Part shown: in pieces, positions 54,001 through 64,000 of the stretch
Layout of the letters: each line of letters begins with the position of its first letter
Position numbering within the stretch: the stretch's first letter is position 1
Origin: Apostichopus japonicus
Lineage: Eukaryota > Echinodermata > Holothuroidea > Aspidochirotida > Stichopodidae
Assembly (NCBI RefSeq): GCF_037975245.1
Contig: NC_092577.1
Coordinates: 22,532,398 to 22,596,397, forward strand
Reading direction: 5' to 3'
Length of the DNA: 64,000 nt
Notes under the pieces: model-generated
What the model saw: only the letters and a program-made list of their open reading frames with translations
The model's database searches: none
Told to the model about the DNA's origin: nothing
Translations under genes and position numbers: made by a program

Positions 54001-54960
54001 GTCTGGAATTTACAAAACAAAGTACATACAACTGTAGTTAGCTTCAAACATGAAACGTAAAATGTTATCAACTGTTTAAACTAACTCAAATTGCAGTGTT
54101 AATTCAAAGCACGGGCATATACATAGGGTGTCTACAGATAGTGCAGCACATGAAGCACTGACACATTGCACTGACATACCTAGCTTCGTGCACGTGGAAA
54201 ACTTTGGGCAGGGTGTTAAAAGCTTAAGAAAAACGACAATTTGGTCAGCAAATAGCTGAAATGGATTCAAGCTCATGAAATACATAATTCTGCTTGAATG
54301 CAAAAGTTTAGTTGGCCTGCTGTATTGCTGCTAGTAATATTTGAAGGTGCGTCAATTACGAGGGTGTGTCAATTATGAAGCCTTTACTACACTAGTAATA
54401 GTAATAATAAATTAGTACCCAGTATGACTATGCCTAGGCTAGTACTACTACTGACAACTGTAATAGCCTATGGACACAGATTAAAAGTTATTTGACACAA
54501 AATCGTGACAGTTCATTAGGTAAAAGAACCGTGAGGTTACCATTAAATCCGTGGCTTCAATTCAAGAAATTTTACCGCCTATCCCCATTGCATGAACGAA
54601 CGGACATTGACAGAATGTTGCCTTTGCAGGATACTAAGCACATTTTATAGCATATTGTAACACTCACCTTTAAATGTGTCCATGTATTTTGTTAACCCCC
54701 ATTTCGTAAGGGTGTTTGAAACAAAATCGTCCTCCACTTCGTCCATCTTAGTGCAGGAGTAGTCTAGGGCAGTTGTTGCGCGCCGTAAAGAATGTCAAAA
54801 AGAAATGTCTGAATTCCACATGCAGTGCACAAATTCAGCTTAACTATGGGTATACCGTGTCACTTTTTAGCTGATATGATCCGAAGCCGGTTAAATTAAC
54901 TACATCAGAGTGCCCGTAACGAGAATATCTAATCAAGCCGACCCTTTTCTATTGGGAACA
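54001..54960. other. Spacer downstream of the Gypsy element
   Basis: No gene and no clear LTR recognised, though the 3' LTR of the minus-strand Gypsy element would be expected near here. Confidence 0.4.
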
Positions 54961-54964
54961 ATGA

Positions 54965-56753
54965 CTTGGTCGTTTTAAGACAATGTCCGGTTCTGCCGTT
55001 CGACTTCTCCATTGGCTTGTGGCCATAAGGGAGTCGTCCTGCGGTGATCCATGTCACACTGAACCAAGAACTCACTAAATCTTAAGGATGTAAAATTAGA
55101 CCCATTATCAGTCTTCAGTGATCTTGGATAACCATAACGTGCAAACATTTCTTCTAACGCTATGATTGTTCTTTTCAGTGGTGATAGAAGTCAACAGCTC
55201 GACCTCAAAATATCGACTGTAATAGTCAACGACTACCAACACATACCTGCCATCAGGTAAGGGGCCTAATATATCGACAGCAATATCCTCCCAAGGACCA
55301 GACGGTAGAGGTGTCGATTTCATGGGTTCCCGGTGAGGTAGTTCACCTACCACTTGACACCCAGGACAACTTCTACATTATTGTTTATCCACCCCTGGCC
55401 ACCGGACTTTAGTCCTAAGTCTCTGTTCACATTTTACTATCCCTTGGTGGCCTTCATGAGCAAGGTCCACCACTTGATCTCTCAGCCCCTTTGGGATAAC
55501 TAACCTAGTACCCCTTTAGACTATTTTACCGATCACCGACAACTCAGTGCGTACCATCTTGTACGATACAGGCAACTTTGTCCAATCTTCTGATTGAATG
55601 CATTGCCTGACAGTGGATAGTTCTTTGTCTACAACTGACTGTCTTTCAATTTCTTGAATTGATAGCGCAATTGGTGTAGCTTACTGAGTTACAAATCTGA
55701 TACACTCTTCAGCCTCATTCACACTTGTGTCTACTTTGCCAGCCACCATTCGAGATAAGCAATCTACAATATTTGAAGGTCCGGGAATGTATTTTACCGT
55801 GTAATCATACGACTGAAGCCTTTGAACCCAACGCTCAATCTTGCCGGTGGATTTGCCCTTTCTGAATATATGAACTCTAGAGGTTTGTGATCGGTTAGTT
55901 TTTCAAACTTCAAGCAATATAAGTATACATGAAAACGCTCACATGCCCACACGATGGCTAGACTCTCTTTTTCAGTTTGAGAGTAGCGCCTTTCCACCTC
56001 TGAAAGGCTTCTACTAGCATACGAGATGATTCTGGGTTGACTGTTTTGTGTTTGCAGCAAAACAGCCCCTAATCCTACAGGACTCGCATCAGTGATAATT
56101 TGAGTGACTGCATCCTTATCAAAATACCCTAATGTTTCTGAGTGTGTCAATGAATCTTTTAACGTACTAAAAACTTTGTTTTGTTCAGGACCCCACCTGA
56201 ACTGCTCATTTTTACCGGTTAGCATTCGCAGTGGTTCTGATACCGTTGACAGATCTGGTATGAACCTAGCCACGAACTGCACCAATCCAAGGAAACTACG
56301 TACCTCAGATGCCGTTTTTGGTTCACTGGCATGTTTAATTGCATGGATTTTATCATCCGATGGGCTAATACCATCTTTGGACAATGTGTGCCCCATGAAT
56401 GTAAGTTTAGTCATTCTGAACTCACACTTTTCTGGGTTCAATGTTAGGCCTACAGCGTTAAGCTTGTGCAATACTGCCAGTAATCTCTGATCATGCTCAC
56501 TCTGGTTCCCTCTATGAACCACAATATCATCAGAAATATTTTCAGCACACTCAGATGACACTTGTTTGGTGATACCCCCATTTAAGATCCAAGGGAAATC
56601 GTTCCCTAATAATTGCCCCATTGGCCTGCCTCATGTAAAGGCATAGGCGAATATCCCCGCTGGGTTTTGGGACAATAACGATAGGGCTCACCCAAGTAGT
56701 TGGACCTGCAACCTCTTCAATTATATCCATTGATATCAGTTCATCTAATTTTT
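54965..56753 (-). pseudogene. Ty3/Gypsy pol: RT, RNase H and integrase, degraded
   Basis: Minus-strand order. 56753-56551: LDELISMDIIEEVAGPTTW and SPIVIVPKPSGDIRLC of the RT, with an internal loss in the fingers/palm. 56621-55794: ISDDIVV as the RT catalytic pair, LNPEKCEFRMTKLTFMGH, SFLGLVQFVARFIPDL, RNase H with ITDASPVGLGAVLLQ and LTDHKPLEFIY. Integrase: PWEDIAVDILGPLPDG (first Asp, near 55270), then after a frameshift KTDNGSNFTSLR (second Asp) and ANGEVERQNRTLS (Glu) near 55000. Several stops. The upstream gag/protease part lies beyond the inserted repeat at 59302-60515. Confidence 0.88.
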
Positions 56754-59301
56754 GGTTCCTTGCTAAACGCAAAGGAACCTATGTATTCAGGTTGGCGTGT
56801 GTGTGTGCGTGTGTGTGTGTGTGTGACGCTTTAGCTTGTATGCACGATAACTCAACAAGAGATTGACTGATCATGATCAAACTTGGTGGGTGGGTGGCCC
56901 ATAGTGAGTAGATGAACCCTATTGTTTTTGGTGCCCACAAAGGTCACCAAAGGTCAGTTATGGTCCAAAAACCCAAAATACTAAAACTGCAATAACTCCC
57001 AGTGCCAATGTGCGACAAGGTTGATATTTTGGGACAAGTTGTGAACTGGTTAGGGGAACATTTTGAAACTTAACAGTCATGTGATCTGAGGTCACCAAAG
57101 GTCAATTAATGTTAAAAAGTAGTATTTTTGCGATAACTTGAGAACGAATTGTCCGTTAGGGTTGGGAGTTGCTTCAGTGTAATTCAATTGTCGACCCACA
57201 TCTGGGTGACCCTTGACCTCAATTTGACCTCTGGTGACCTTTTCATGTTTTGGGGATTTTTACAGTTTCGATGATATTTTCAGATGTCAAAGGTACCTTC
57301 CGATCATAAATATCGATAGGTTGACCCCCGTGTGACCTTTGTGTGCGAACTTATATGGCTCAAAGTTTTCGGTCGGAGTTAGGATGGCTGTACAGACTTG
57401 TCGTGTTGATTTTTGGAATCAGCAGATCAAACTACATTTCAAACCAAGGTCAAAAGGTCAAAGGTCACATTAGAAAAAATGTGCTTGGTTTGGGAGAAAA
57501 CGGGCGAAAAAGAAAATGTTTGGTTTTGATGCTAGATTTGGATATCAAAGGTACCTTCCGATCAAAAATGTCAATGGGTTGACACCCGGGTGACCTTTGT
57601 GTGTAAAGTTATACAAGGTCAAAGTTAATTTTCAGACATTTAATGCAATAACTCTCAGTGCCAAGGTGTAACAAGGTTCATATTTTGGGACAAGTTGCAA
57701 ATGGTATAGAGGAATATTTTCAAACTTAACGGTCATGTGATCCGAGGTCATCAAAGGTCAATTAATGTTAAAAAACTAGTATTTTGGGTGAGAAAATGGG
57801 CAAAGAAAAAAATGTTTGAACTTTTACAGTTTTGATGCTATATTCACGTCTCACCAATCAAAAATGTCAATAGGTTTACCCCCGGTGACCTTTGTGTGTG
57901 AAGTTATATGAGGTGAAAGTAAATTTTCAGACATTTATTGCAATAATTCCCAGTTCCAAGGTGTGACACGGTTGATATTTTGGGACAAGTTGCAAATGGT
58001 ATAGGGAAATATTTTCAAACTTAACGGTCATGTGATCCGAGGTCACCAAAGGTCAATTAATGATAAAAAAGTAGTATTTTTGCGATAACTTGAGAACGAA
58101 TTGTCCGTTAGGGTTGGGAGTTGCTTCAATTTAATCCAATTGTCGACCCGCATCTGGGTGACCCTTGACCTCAATTTGACCTCTGGTGACCTTTTCATGT
58201 TTTGGGGATTTTTACAGTTTTGATGCTATTTTCAGATGTCAAAGGTACCTTCTGATCATAAATGTCAATGGGTTGACCCCTGTGTGACCTTCGTGTGCGG
58301 AGTTATACAAGGTCAAAGTTCATTTCCAGACATGTAATGCAGTAACTCTCAGTTCCAAGGTGTGACACGGTTGATATTTTGGGACAAGTTGCAAATGGTA
58401 TAGGGGAATATTTTCAAACTTAACGGTCATGTGATCCGAGGTCACCAAAGGTCAATTAATGATAAAAAAAACTAGTATTTTTGTGATAACTTGAGAACGA
58501 ACTGTCCGTTAAGGTTGGGAGTTGCTTCAATGTAATCCAGTTGTCGACCCGCATCTGGGTGACCTTGACCTCAATTTGACCTCTGGTGACCTTTTCGTGT
58601 TTTGGGGATTTTTACAGTTTCGAAGCTATATTCAGATGTCAAAGTTACCTTCTGATCATAAATGTCAATGGGTTGACCCCTGTGTGACCTTCGTGTGCGA
58701 AGTTATACGAGGTCAAAGTTAAAAAATATTAATGAGGTCACAGGTCAAACGTGAAAAACTCCCAAGTTGCAATAACTTGGCTACTATTTATTGGAATTTC
58801 GTCAAACTTGGTATGATGATATTGGTAAGTAGTCTCCACACACTGATGTGTGTTGCAATTGATATCATGCATGTTTGTAAGGGGGGGGGCTAGCATTATT
58901 TCCTTATGAAAAGTTTGTATGCACAATAACTCAACAAGGGAATGACCAATCATTACCATACTTGGTGAGTGGGTGGCCCATAGTAAGTAGATTAACCCTG
59001 TTGACTTTGGTGCTCATATCATGAATATTAATGAGGTCATGGGGTCAAATGTGAAATACTCCAAATTGCAATTACTTGGCTACTATTACTAGTCGGAATT
59101 TCGTCAAACTTGGTATGATGATAATGGTAGATAGTCTTCACACACTGATGTGTGTTGCAATTGATATCAGGGCTTAGCATTACTTTGGCAACAAAAGTTT
59201 GTGAGCATAAATTACTGTTGTTGTATTAGGGCTTTGTTAGAAATTTCCCTATGAATGGAACTAATGAACAGCAGCAAGGAACCATGAAATGTTTTCATTC
59301 T
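56754..59301. mobile_element. 2.5-kb AGGTCA-rich repeat element inserted in Gypsy pol
   Basis: Splits the Gypsy frame between the codons for VEK and KLDEL; ttttt lies on both sides (56749-56753 and 59302-59306). The left end holds the imperfect hairpin ggttccttgctaaacgcaaa/ggaacc; the right end holds agcaaggaacc and the hairpin ccatgaaatg/cattctgg. Inside are long diverged repeats: gataacttgagaacga at 57132, 58084 and 58485, and repeated gttgacccc-gtgtgacctt blocks. A (gt)n tract is near 56800. No convincing ORF. Superfamily unknown. Confidence 0.7.
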
Positions 59302-60540
59302 GGTTTTTCAACCCTGTCACGCAAACCATAGGGTATCCTTCTAGCTTTTTGAGCCACTGGGTTTTTATTGGGGTCAACGTGAAGCTTAGCCTGGTAGCCT
59401 TTCAAATTTCCTACCCCATTGAAGCATTGTGGGAATTCCTTTACTGGATTCCCTAATCCTATCTTTAATTGATCTTTTCCGTCAATCACATTCACATTGT
59501 ACCCCATTGCTAGGACCTTTAATTTCTGAGCCGTTTCTTTACCCAGGAGTGCTTGGCCCACCCCATTCATAACAAAAAATTATGCATTCTCTGTTTTAAC
59601 ATTACCTGCATACACATCAGTCGAAAACTTGCCAGTAATATCTAATGGTTCTGACTTACCATACGGATACAATGTTTTGTTAACTTTCTCTGAGAAACAC
59701 TTAATTTTATTTTGTTTTAATTTAGTCCATGTGTCTTTGTCTACAATGTAACATGACGCTCCGGAGTCAATCATGACTAATGTTTACTCCTCCTGCAATC
59801 ACATCAAGTATGCCTGACTGCGCTAGCTTCTGGTCATCATGCACAAAGAATGCATAGCCTGATGCACTATCACTAGTACCCGGTTCGACGTATCCCACTG
59901 TATACCTCTTGACAATCGCGTGTTTTCATTGGTACCCGTTTCGCGATTGCGATTTCCATTTTTCCCTCGCCCAACGTTACTGGACTTACCGAAGTTCTTT
60001 GTTTTGCATACGGCCGCAAAATGTCCAAGGAATCCACACTTTCCACATTCTCTGTCTCTCGCTGGGCATTCTTTATCTTTAGCGTAATGTCCGTCTCTCC
60101 CACAGCGGTTCTTGTTTTGTCTGTTGTTTGCGTTACGATTTGTTTGTTGTTGTTTCTTATTGTTCTGTTTTGCACGTATGCTGCTTACGTGAACAGTTTC
60201 AGGGTTTTGCGAACTGCCGTTGATGGATTTCTCCATTTGCCGAAATTGAATGTTCACTGCCTCCATTGCTCGGGCAATTTCTTGCGCTGTTTTCAGGTTT
60301 AATGAAGTTCCTTTCCCCAGCAATTTCCGACGTAACTCCGACGAACTGCATTTATCGATCAGTTCATCCCTGATTTGATCATTTTGCGTAGTTCCAAAGT
60401 CACAATTTGCTGCTTGACGAGCCAGTCTTGCCACGAACTGATCAGTGGTTTCAGTGTCGTTTTGACGCATTTGAGGTTTGAAATGTGCATCCAGGGTCCT
60501 CATGTCATCAGTCACTCTAAAATCCGGACCAGTCGGCTAA
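59302..60540 (-). pseudogene. Ty3/Gypsy gag-protease region
   Basis: The minus strand from about 60515 reads RTLDAHFKPQMRQNDTETTD and DQFVARLARQAANCDF (gag), an Asn/Gln-rich basic linker, then zinc knuckles (CGRDGHYAKDKEC, imperfect; CGKCGFLGHFAAVC, good). After stops, the protease MIDSGASCYIVDKD (59774 downward, DSGA active site) and the text before the RT (MGYNVNVIDGKDQLKIG, RRIPYGLRDRVEK). Gag forms particles, protease cuts the polyprotein. The reading is interrupted at several points and then by the repeat element at 59301. Confidence 0.87.
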
Positions 60541-60639
60541 TAGCGTCGCCATCAGTAAATATATAGTCAATTCAATCATTATTGCGGCTTTTCAGTGTTC
60601 CTAGGGGGTGGAATTCCTCGCTTTGCTGATATTCGGATG

Positions 60640-61711
60640 GAACGTCTTTTTCTTCAGTCGAAGAGTTCTGAATTCCCCCTCACCAAGGAACAATGTTCGC
60701 TTAATCTGTTGAGGAATTTCAGTGGCGCTATTGTTGCGGTCGAGATTATTGGTAGTTTTGTTGTCACCTCTTTATCTTTGGTCGGTTTATTTTCTCCAGT
60801 TGCTTTACTTTCTGCAGCCCGTGGGATTTGTGACGTTGTTCGTTGTGTACCCTCGTTACGTGTCGTTGTACTATAGTCTCGCTCCTTTCTTGTCTCGTTA
60901 TGCTCCGTTTCAGTATCTTTTGTCTGGGATATGTCCATGACTTCATCTCTTGATTGATCCTCGTGTTGGACGCTGGCCTGTGTAACTGTGTCTTTGCTTG
61001 TTGTTATGAGTTCGTTGCCGTTACCATGGTGATCGTTGTAGTCGGTGTCATGTATCTTAATATTTAATGATCACTGCAAAGATAACACTTGCACACATGT
61101 TTGCAGTTGGTTGCCAAGAGACAGGAGCTATACAAAGTAGATAGCTCAGAATGACAGATTGTCTGTAACAACTACAGTTAATAGTAACAATACCACAGTC
61201 GGTGTATTCGTCATCGTCAACTTCGGCTTGTGGACATTTAAAATGTTTGTGTCCAAAATCGTTACAGTTAAAGCATCTAACTTTAGGTGCAGTTAACCTC
61301 CCGATGTCCCTGTAAGTTACATTCCCGGCATATGTATTTGGGACAGTTCCGCATGATATGGTCAGTTTCTGAACATAGGTTACAAACCCTGCTTTGTCCA
61401 TTGTGCTTTAACATCATGTGTATTTCGTTCACCGTAATTGCGTATGGAAGGCTTTTGGATTTTACAGGTAGTTGTAACCGTATGTAACGTATTTCATTCT
61501 CGATGTTGGGGAATTCTTTGTATGTGTTGCGGTGCCACTGTCCTTTAAGTTTGAATCCAAATTCGAGCACTTTCTCGGAGAGTTCCTCGTCGTCAATAAA
61601 CGAGGGGACGCCAAATACAGTCCATATACGTTGCAAGTACCAACATTGATTATAAGTCCTGTTTCTACGACGCACACAATTTTTGGGAAGTATTAATTCG
61701 AATATATACAC
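60640..61711 (-). pseudogene. LINE ORF1-like fragment with three CCHC knuckles
   Basis: 61711-61283 reads IWTVFGVPSFIDDEELSEKV, IRYIRLQLPVKSKS, then knuckles CNLCSETDHIMRNC and CRECNLQGHREVNC. A frameshift near 61285 leads to a third knuckle, CFNCNDFGHKHFKC. The tail at 60938-60654 is Lys/Glu/Thr-rich and could be its C-terminal part. The layout mirrors ORF1 of copies A-C (RRM-like half, three knuckles, low-complexity tail), so a LINE ORF1 is more likely than part of the neighbouring Gypsy gag. No matching ORF2 is adjacent. Confidence 0.6.
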
Positions 61712-61925
61712 GAATACATATGGGGATTAAATCCAATATATGCACGGATTATTTACAATATACACGAAAACACATTTCCGCTCTTGCTGTGTACATATAC
61801 CAACGATAAATGTTATGGCGAGATCGCTTCAAAAAGCGAAACTTTACACATGTACAACACGTATATATTCGAATTAATACGCGGATATATTATGCGGTGT
61901 TTGTCCCACATGGCTTGCCACATAC
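61684..61925. mobile_element. Partial copy of the 7.5-kb inverted-repeat element family
   Basis: The right part (attcgaattaatacgcgga, then tatgcggtgtttgtc to 61905, then acatggcttgccacat) matches the right end at 8160-8228. The left part (agtattaattcgaatatata) resembles its interior. The left end is incomplete. Confidence 0.55.
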
Positions 61926-62719
61926 GTGAGCGTACTTTAGCTCGCGAGTTCGCGAACAATCACATCTCAAAGTACCCGGATGTTGCAGACTCTCTACTCG
62001 TAATCTCGTGGCGTTGAAACTTTTAGTGCCGAGTACATCTGTTATTTATACATCAGAAATGTAGTGTATACAAGCCATTCATATCGCCGGATACATCGGG
62101 TGGTAACAATAAGTAGGATTACGTTCGCGGTTTATGATTCGACTGATCGTAAGTTGTGTTGTTTTTTCGCGTAGTAGACAAAATAAACACGGGAATTGAT
62201 ACGCGATTTTTGCCAATAATTTAATTTTCAGTTGATATCAGTTTCGTTTAAACGTTCATCAGGTTTTATTAAACGTTTAAACGATGTTTCGTTCGTGAAC
62301 ACGTTCAAACGGCACAGCACTACTAGATATTGATGACGGCAGAAGGCTAGAGCATGACCTACAATACTGTTACCAGCCGCCGGTAGCTAAATTCAAATAT
62401 CAAAAAAAAAACCTTCGTAGTCTTGTTGGCAGTTTTAGTTCTGTATGTCACACACGTGATACGTGCAAGAACTGCGCAATCTTAATTACTGCTTACAGCC
62501 GTTTTAATGTTAATAGTGGACAGAGCTGTGACCTTGTCGGTAAAAACCCTGGATGAAAGCATTTCTCTAATTTGTATTGTGCAAGGTTTCACCATTTCTG
62601 AAAATTGTTACTCAAGAAATCTAAAAGGGCGATTCATTAAGGTTGGAAACCTGTCAATCACACGTTTGAAGTGGAAGAGTATTAAACTATTTTACGAGTT
62701 TAAAGGTCTGCTGTATAGA
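61926..62719. other. Spacer with an inverted ttaaacg motif
   Basis: Around 62245-62315 gtttaaacgttcatc and attaaacgtttaaacg form palindromes. No gene is recognised. Confidence 0.4.
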
Positions 62720-63015
62720 CCCCAACTATAGCACGCTATCATGGAAAAGTTTCTTGAGATTACGTAATCGACTTGCCTTGGTCGTATAATGACCTCTTTT
62801 GACCAATTAGTCTGCAACGCCTGCCACATATTTTTTCTTGTATGAGGGTCTTTGTGTGAACGCTGTATGATTAACTACACTGTAGACATGAACATATTTC
62901 CAGTGTTTACACAAAGAGCCTCATGGTGTTAAGAAGCTATGCAGGCTAATTATAGAACCTGAGGTCGATTACGTAATCACAAAACTTTCCTAGCTATAGC
63001 GTGCTATAATTGGGG
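62720..63015. mobile_element. Palindromic MITE, 296 bp
   Basis: Left end ccccaactatagcacgctat and right end atagcgtgctataattgggg are inverse of each other, and the inverted repeat goes on through gattacgtaatcgac (62760 and 62964) and gggtctttgtgtgaac versus gtttacacaaagagcc, so nearly the whole unit can fold. No ORF and no clear target-site duplication. Confidence 0.75.
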
Positions 63016-63099
63016 CCAATAAAGCTGATCTCTAAATCTCAGTGATTTTGTTGATCTCCTTCTAAAAAACACTCCTCTGAGGCTGATATAATACACAAC

Positions 63100-63560
63100 T
63101 GTGATATGAAAGTGTAAGGAGTGTACACAATCGCCACATGAAAGAATACGCGACAGTAACTTACTGTATCGAATCGTACAACTTTAACAACATGCATCTA
63201 GGGATGTACTACTTTAATCTCTTGATGATACCAAAAATTAAACAAGCAGAATTTGCAACATTGGTTATGTTATACTGCCAAGAGAGCTTATTATCAATAA
63301 ACACCCCTACAAATTGTGTACAATTACTGTTGTTAATTGCGGTACTCGTAAGGCTTAGTGTACACATTTGAGTTTCACCTTTGATATTATTTATTACCAC
63401 TAGCAATTGCGTTATTATTATTTCTACATGTTTTTTTTTTCTAAGCTTTCAGATCGTGATTTAATTCCAAATATGCAATTTAGAGGGCTTCGTTAACATC
63501 GAGATTACAATAATATACAGTTATGTCGTTAACAAATAATATAAACTGAAGGACACGTGA
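63100..63560 (-). pseudogene. LINE reverse-transcriptase remnant
   Basis: The minus strand shows LQFILFVNDITVYYCN near 63540-63490, in the place of the RT catalytic box, then MLVVINNIKGETQ and FVGVFIDNKLSWQYNITNVA with IFGIIKRLK (63406-63209). This pattern (FxGVxIDxxLxW..HI) follows the RT palm in Jockey/CR1-group LINEs. Stops separate the parts. The left boundary is not clear. Confidence 0.6.
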
Positions 63561-64000
63561 TGACTTACATCCATACTGTAACGGTCGTGGCAAGACGAAA
63601 AATTAGGACGGTTTCGTACCAAAGTTGTGAAGTCACCGCAATTGATTTACTCCGCAGTCGCACATAGACTCCATGACTCCGTAAAACTATCGAAATACAA
63701 AAATAGAAAGCTAACGGTACTAAATACAACATTTTTATAGTTTGTTTTTGGGCACAAATAAAACTACACAAATTTCACTATTGCACAAACATGAACCAGC
63801 AAAGACACACGAAGAAAGCATTTAAATTGTAAAATGTATAAACACCAAAATACCTCTAAGATCGAGAACATCAAGAAACCACTATTACGAAACAGCATTA
63901 CGTGAACAGCATTACGTGGCATTACTTTCCAACCATTCTTATCTCAGTTATATGTAAAATTACGTATCCTGGCTAGACGCAACCAACGCCAGTAGTCCTT
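63561..64000. other. Window end, no feature recognised
   Basis: I see no gene. A small duplication, attacgtgaacagc-attacgtg, lies near 63898-63916. Confidence 0.4.

Noticed and set aside
60722-60940. Plus-strand hydrophobic ORF resembling a membrane protein
   Set aside because: Antisense of the Lys/Glu/Thr-rich tail next to the LINE ORF1 fragment; hydrophobic codons arise from the complement.

Overview
The window looks like accessory, transposon-dominated DNA from a metazoan, most likely a marine deuterostome. An echinoderm such as a sea cucumber, urchin or star, or a hemichordate, would fit, but I cannot fix the species. The grounds are GT-AG introns that join exons in phase, a tRNA-headed SINE, several LINE clades, a Penelope-like element, Ty3/Gypsy elements, hAT, PIF/Harbinger and CACTA-like transposases, and no operons or prokaryotic signals. 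I found no clear single-copy host gene. Almost every coding signal is a mobile element or its remains.

Layout: 0-0.8 kb holds part of a CACTA/tnp2-like transposase on the minus strand. 0.8-2.9 kb is a 183-bp satellite with a four-monomer higher-order repeat. 5.2-6.7 kb is a spliced hAT-type gene on the minus strand. 7.5-9.9 kb is a mosaic of an inverted-repeat element, GC-rich palindromes, a LINE 5' fragment, a U2-snRNA-like chimera and a degenerate minisatellite. 11.5-13.3 kb is an ORF1-only LINE that abuts a Gypsy integrase and its 3' LTR (13.3-16.1 kb). 16.7-19.3 kb carries CR1-type LINE pieces and a SINE. 19.7-27.4 kb is a degraded vertnin/MULE-like transposon gene broken by two LINE insertions, one of them full length with an intact 1145-residue ORF2. 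27.9-29.6 kb has two inverted-repeat elements. 30.5-35.0 kb is a degraded zinc-finger transposase gene split by a second ORF1-only LINE. 35.6-40.7 kb has nested and head-to-head LINE pieces. 40.9-48.6 kb is a PIF/Harbinger pair (a MADF-BESS gene on plus and a HARBI1-like nuclease on minus) whose long intron contains another LINE. 50.1-51.1 kb is a Penelope RT fragment. 55.0-60.5 kb is a Gypsy element split by an AGGTCA-rich repeat element. 60.6-64 kb has a LINE ORF1, a MITE and an RT fragment.

The most interesting theme is one LINE family (Tx1/L1-like, three CCHC knuckles in ORF1, APE endonuclease plus RT in ORF2). One full-length copy has intact ORF2 but broken ORF1. Two shorter copies share the same ORF1-to-3'-end junction, lack ORF2, and one keeps an intact ORF1. 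The stop and start codons overlap (TAATG or ATGA), as in elements that use termination-reinitiation. The second highlight is an RNA-like unit that matches the first 45 nt of U2 snRNA almost perfectly and then becomes an unrelated, hairpin-rich sequence.

Family names come from reading motifs and memory only. No database search was possible.
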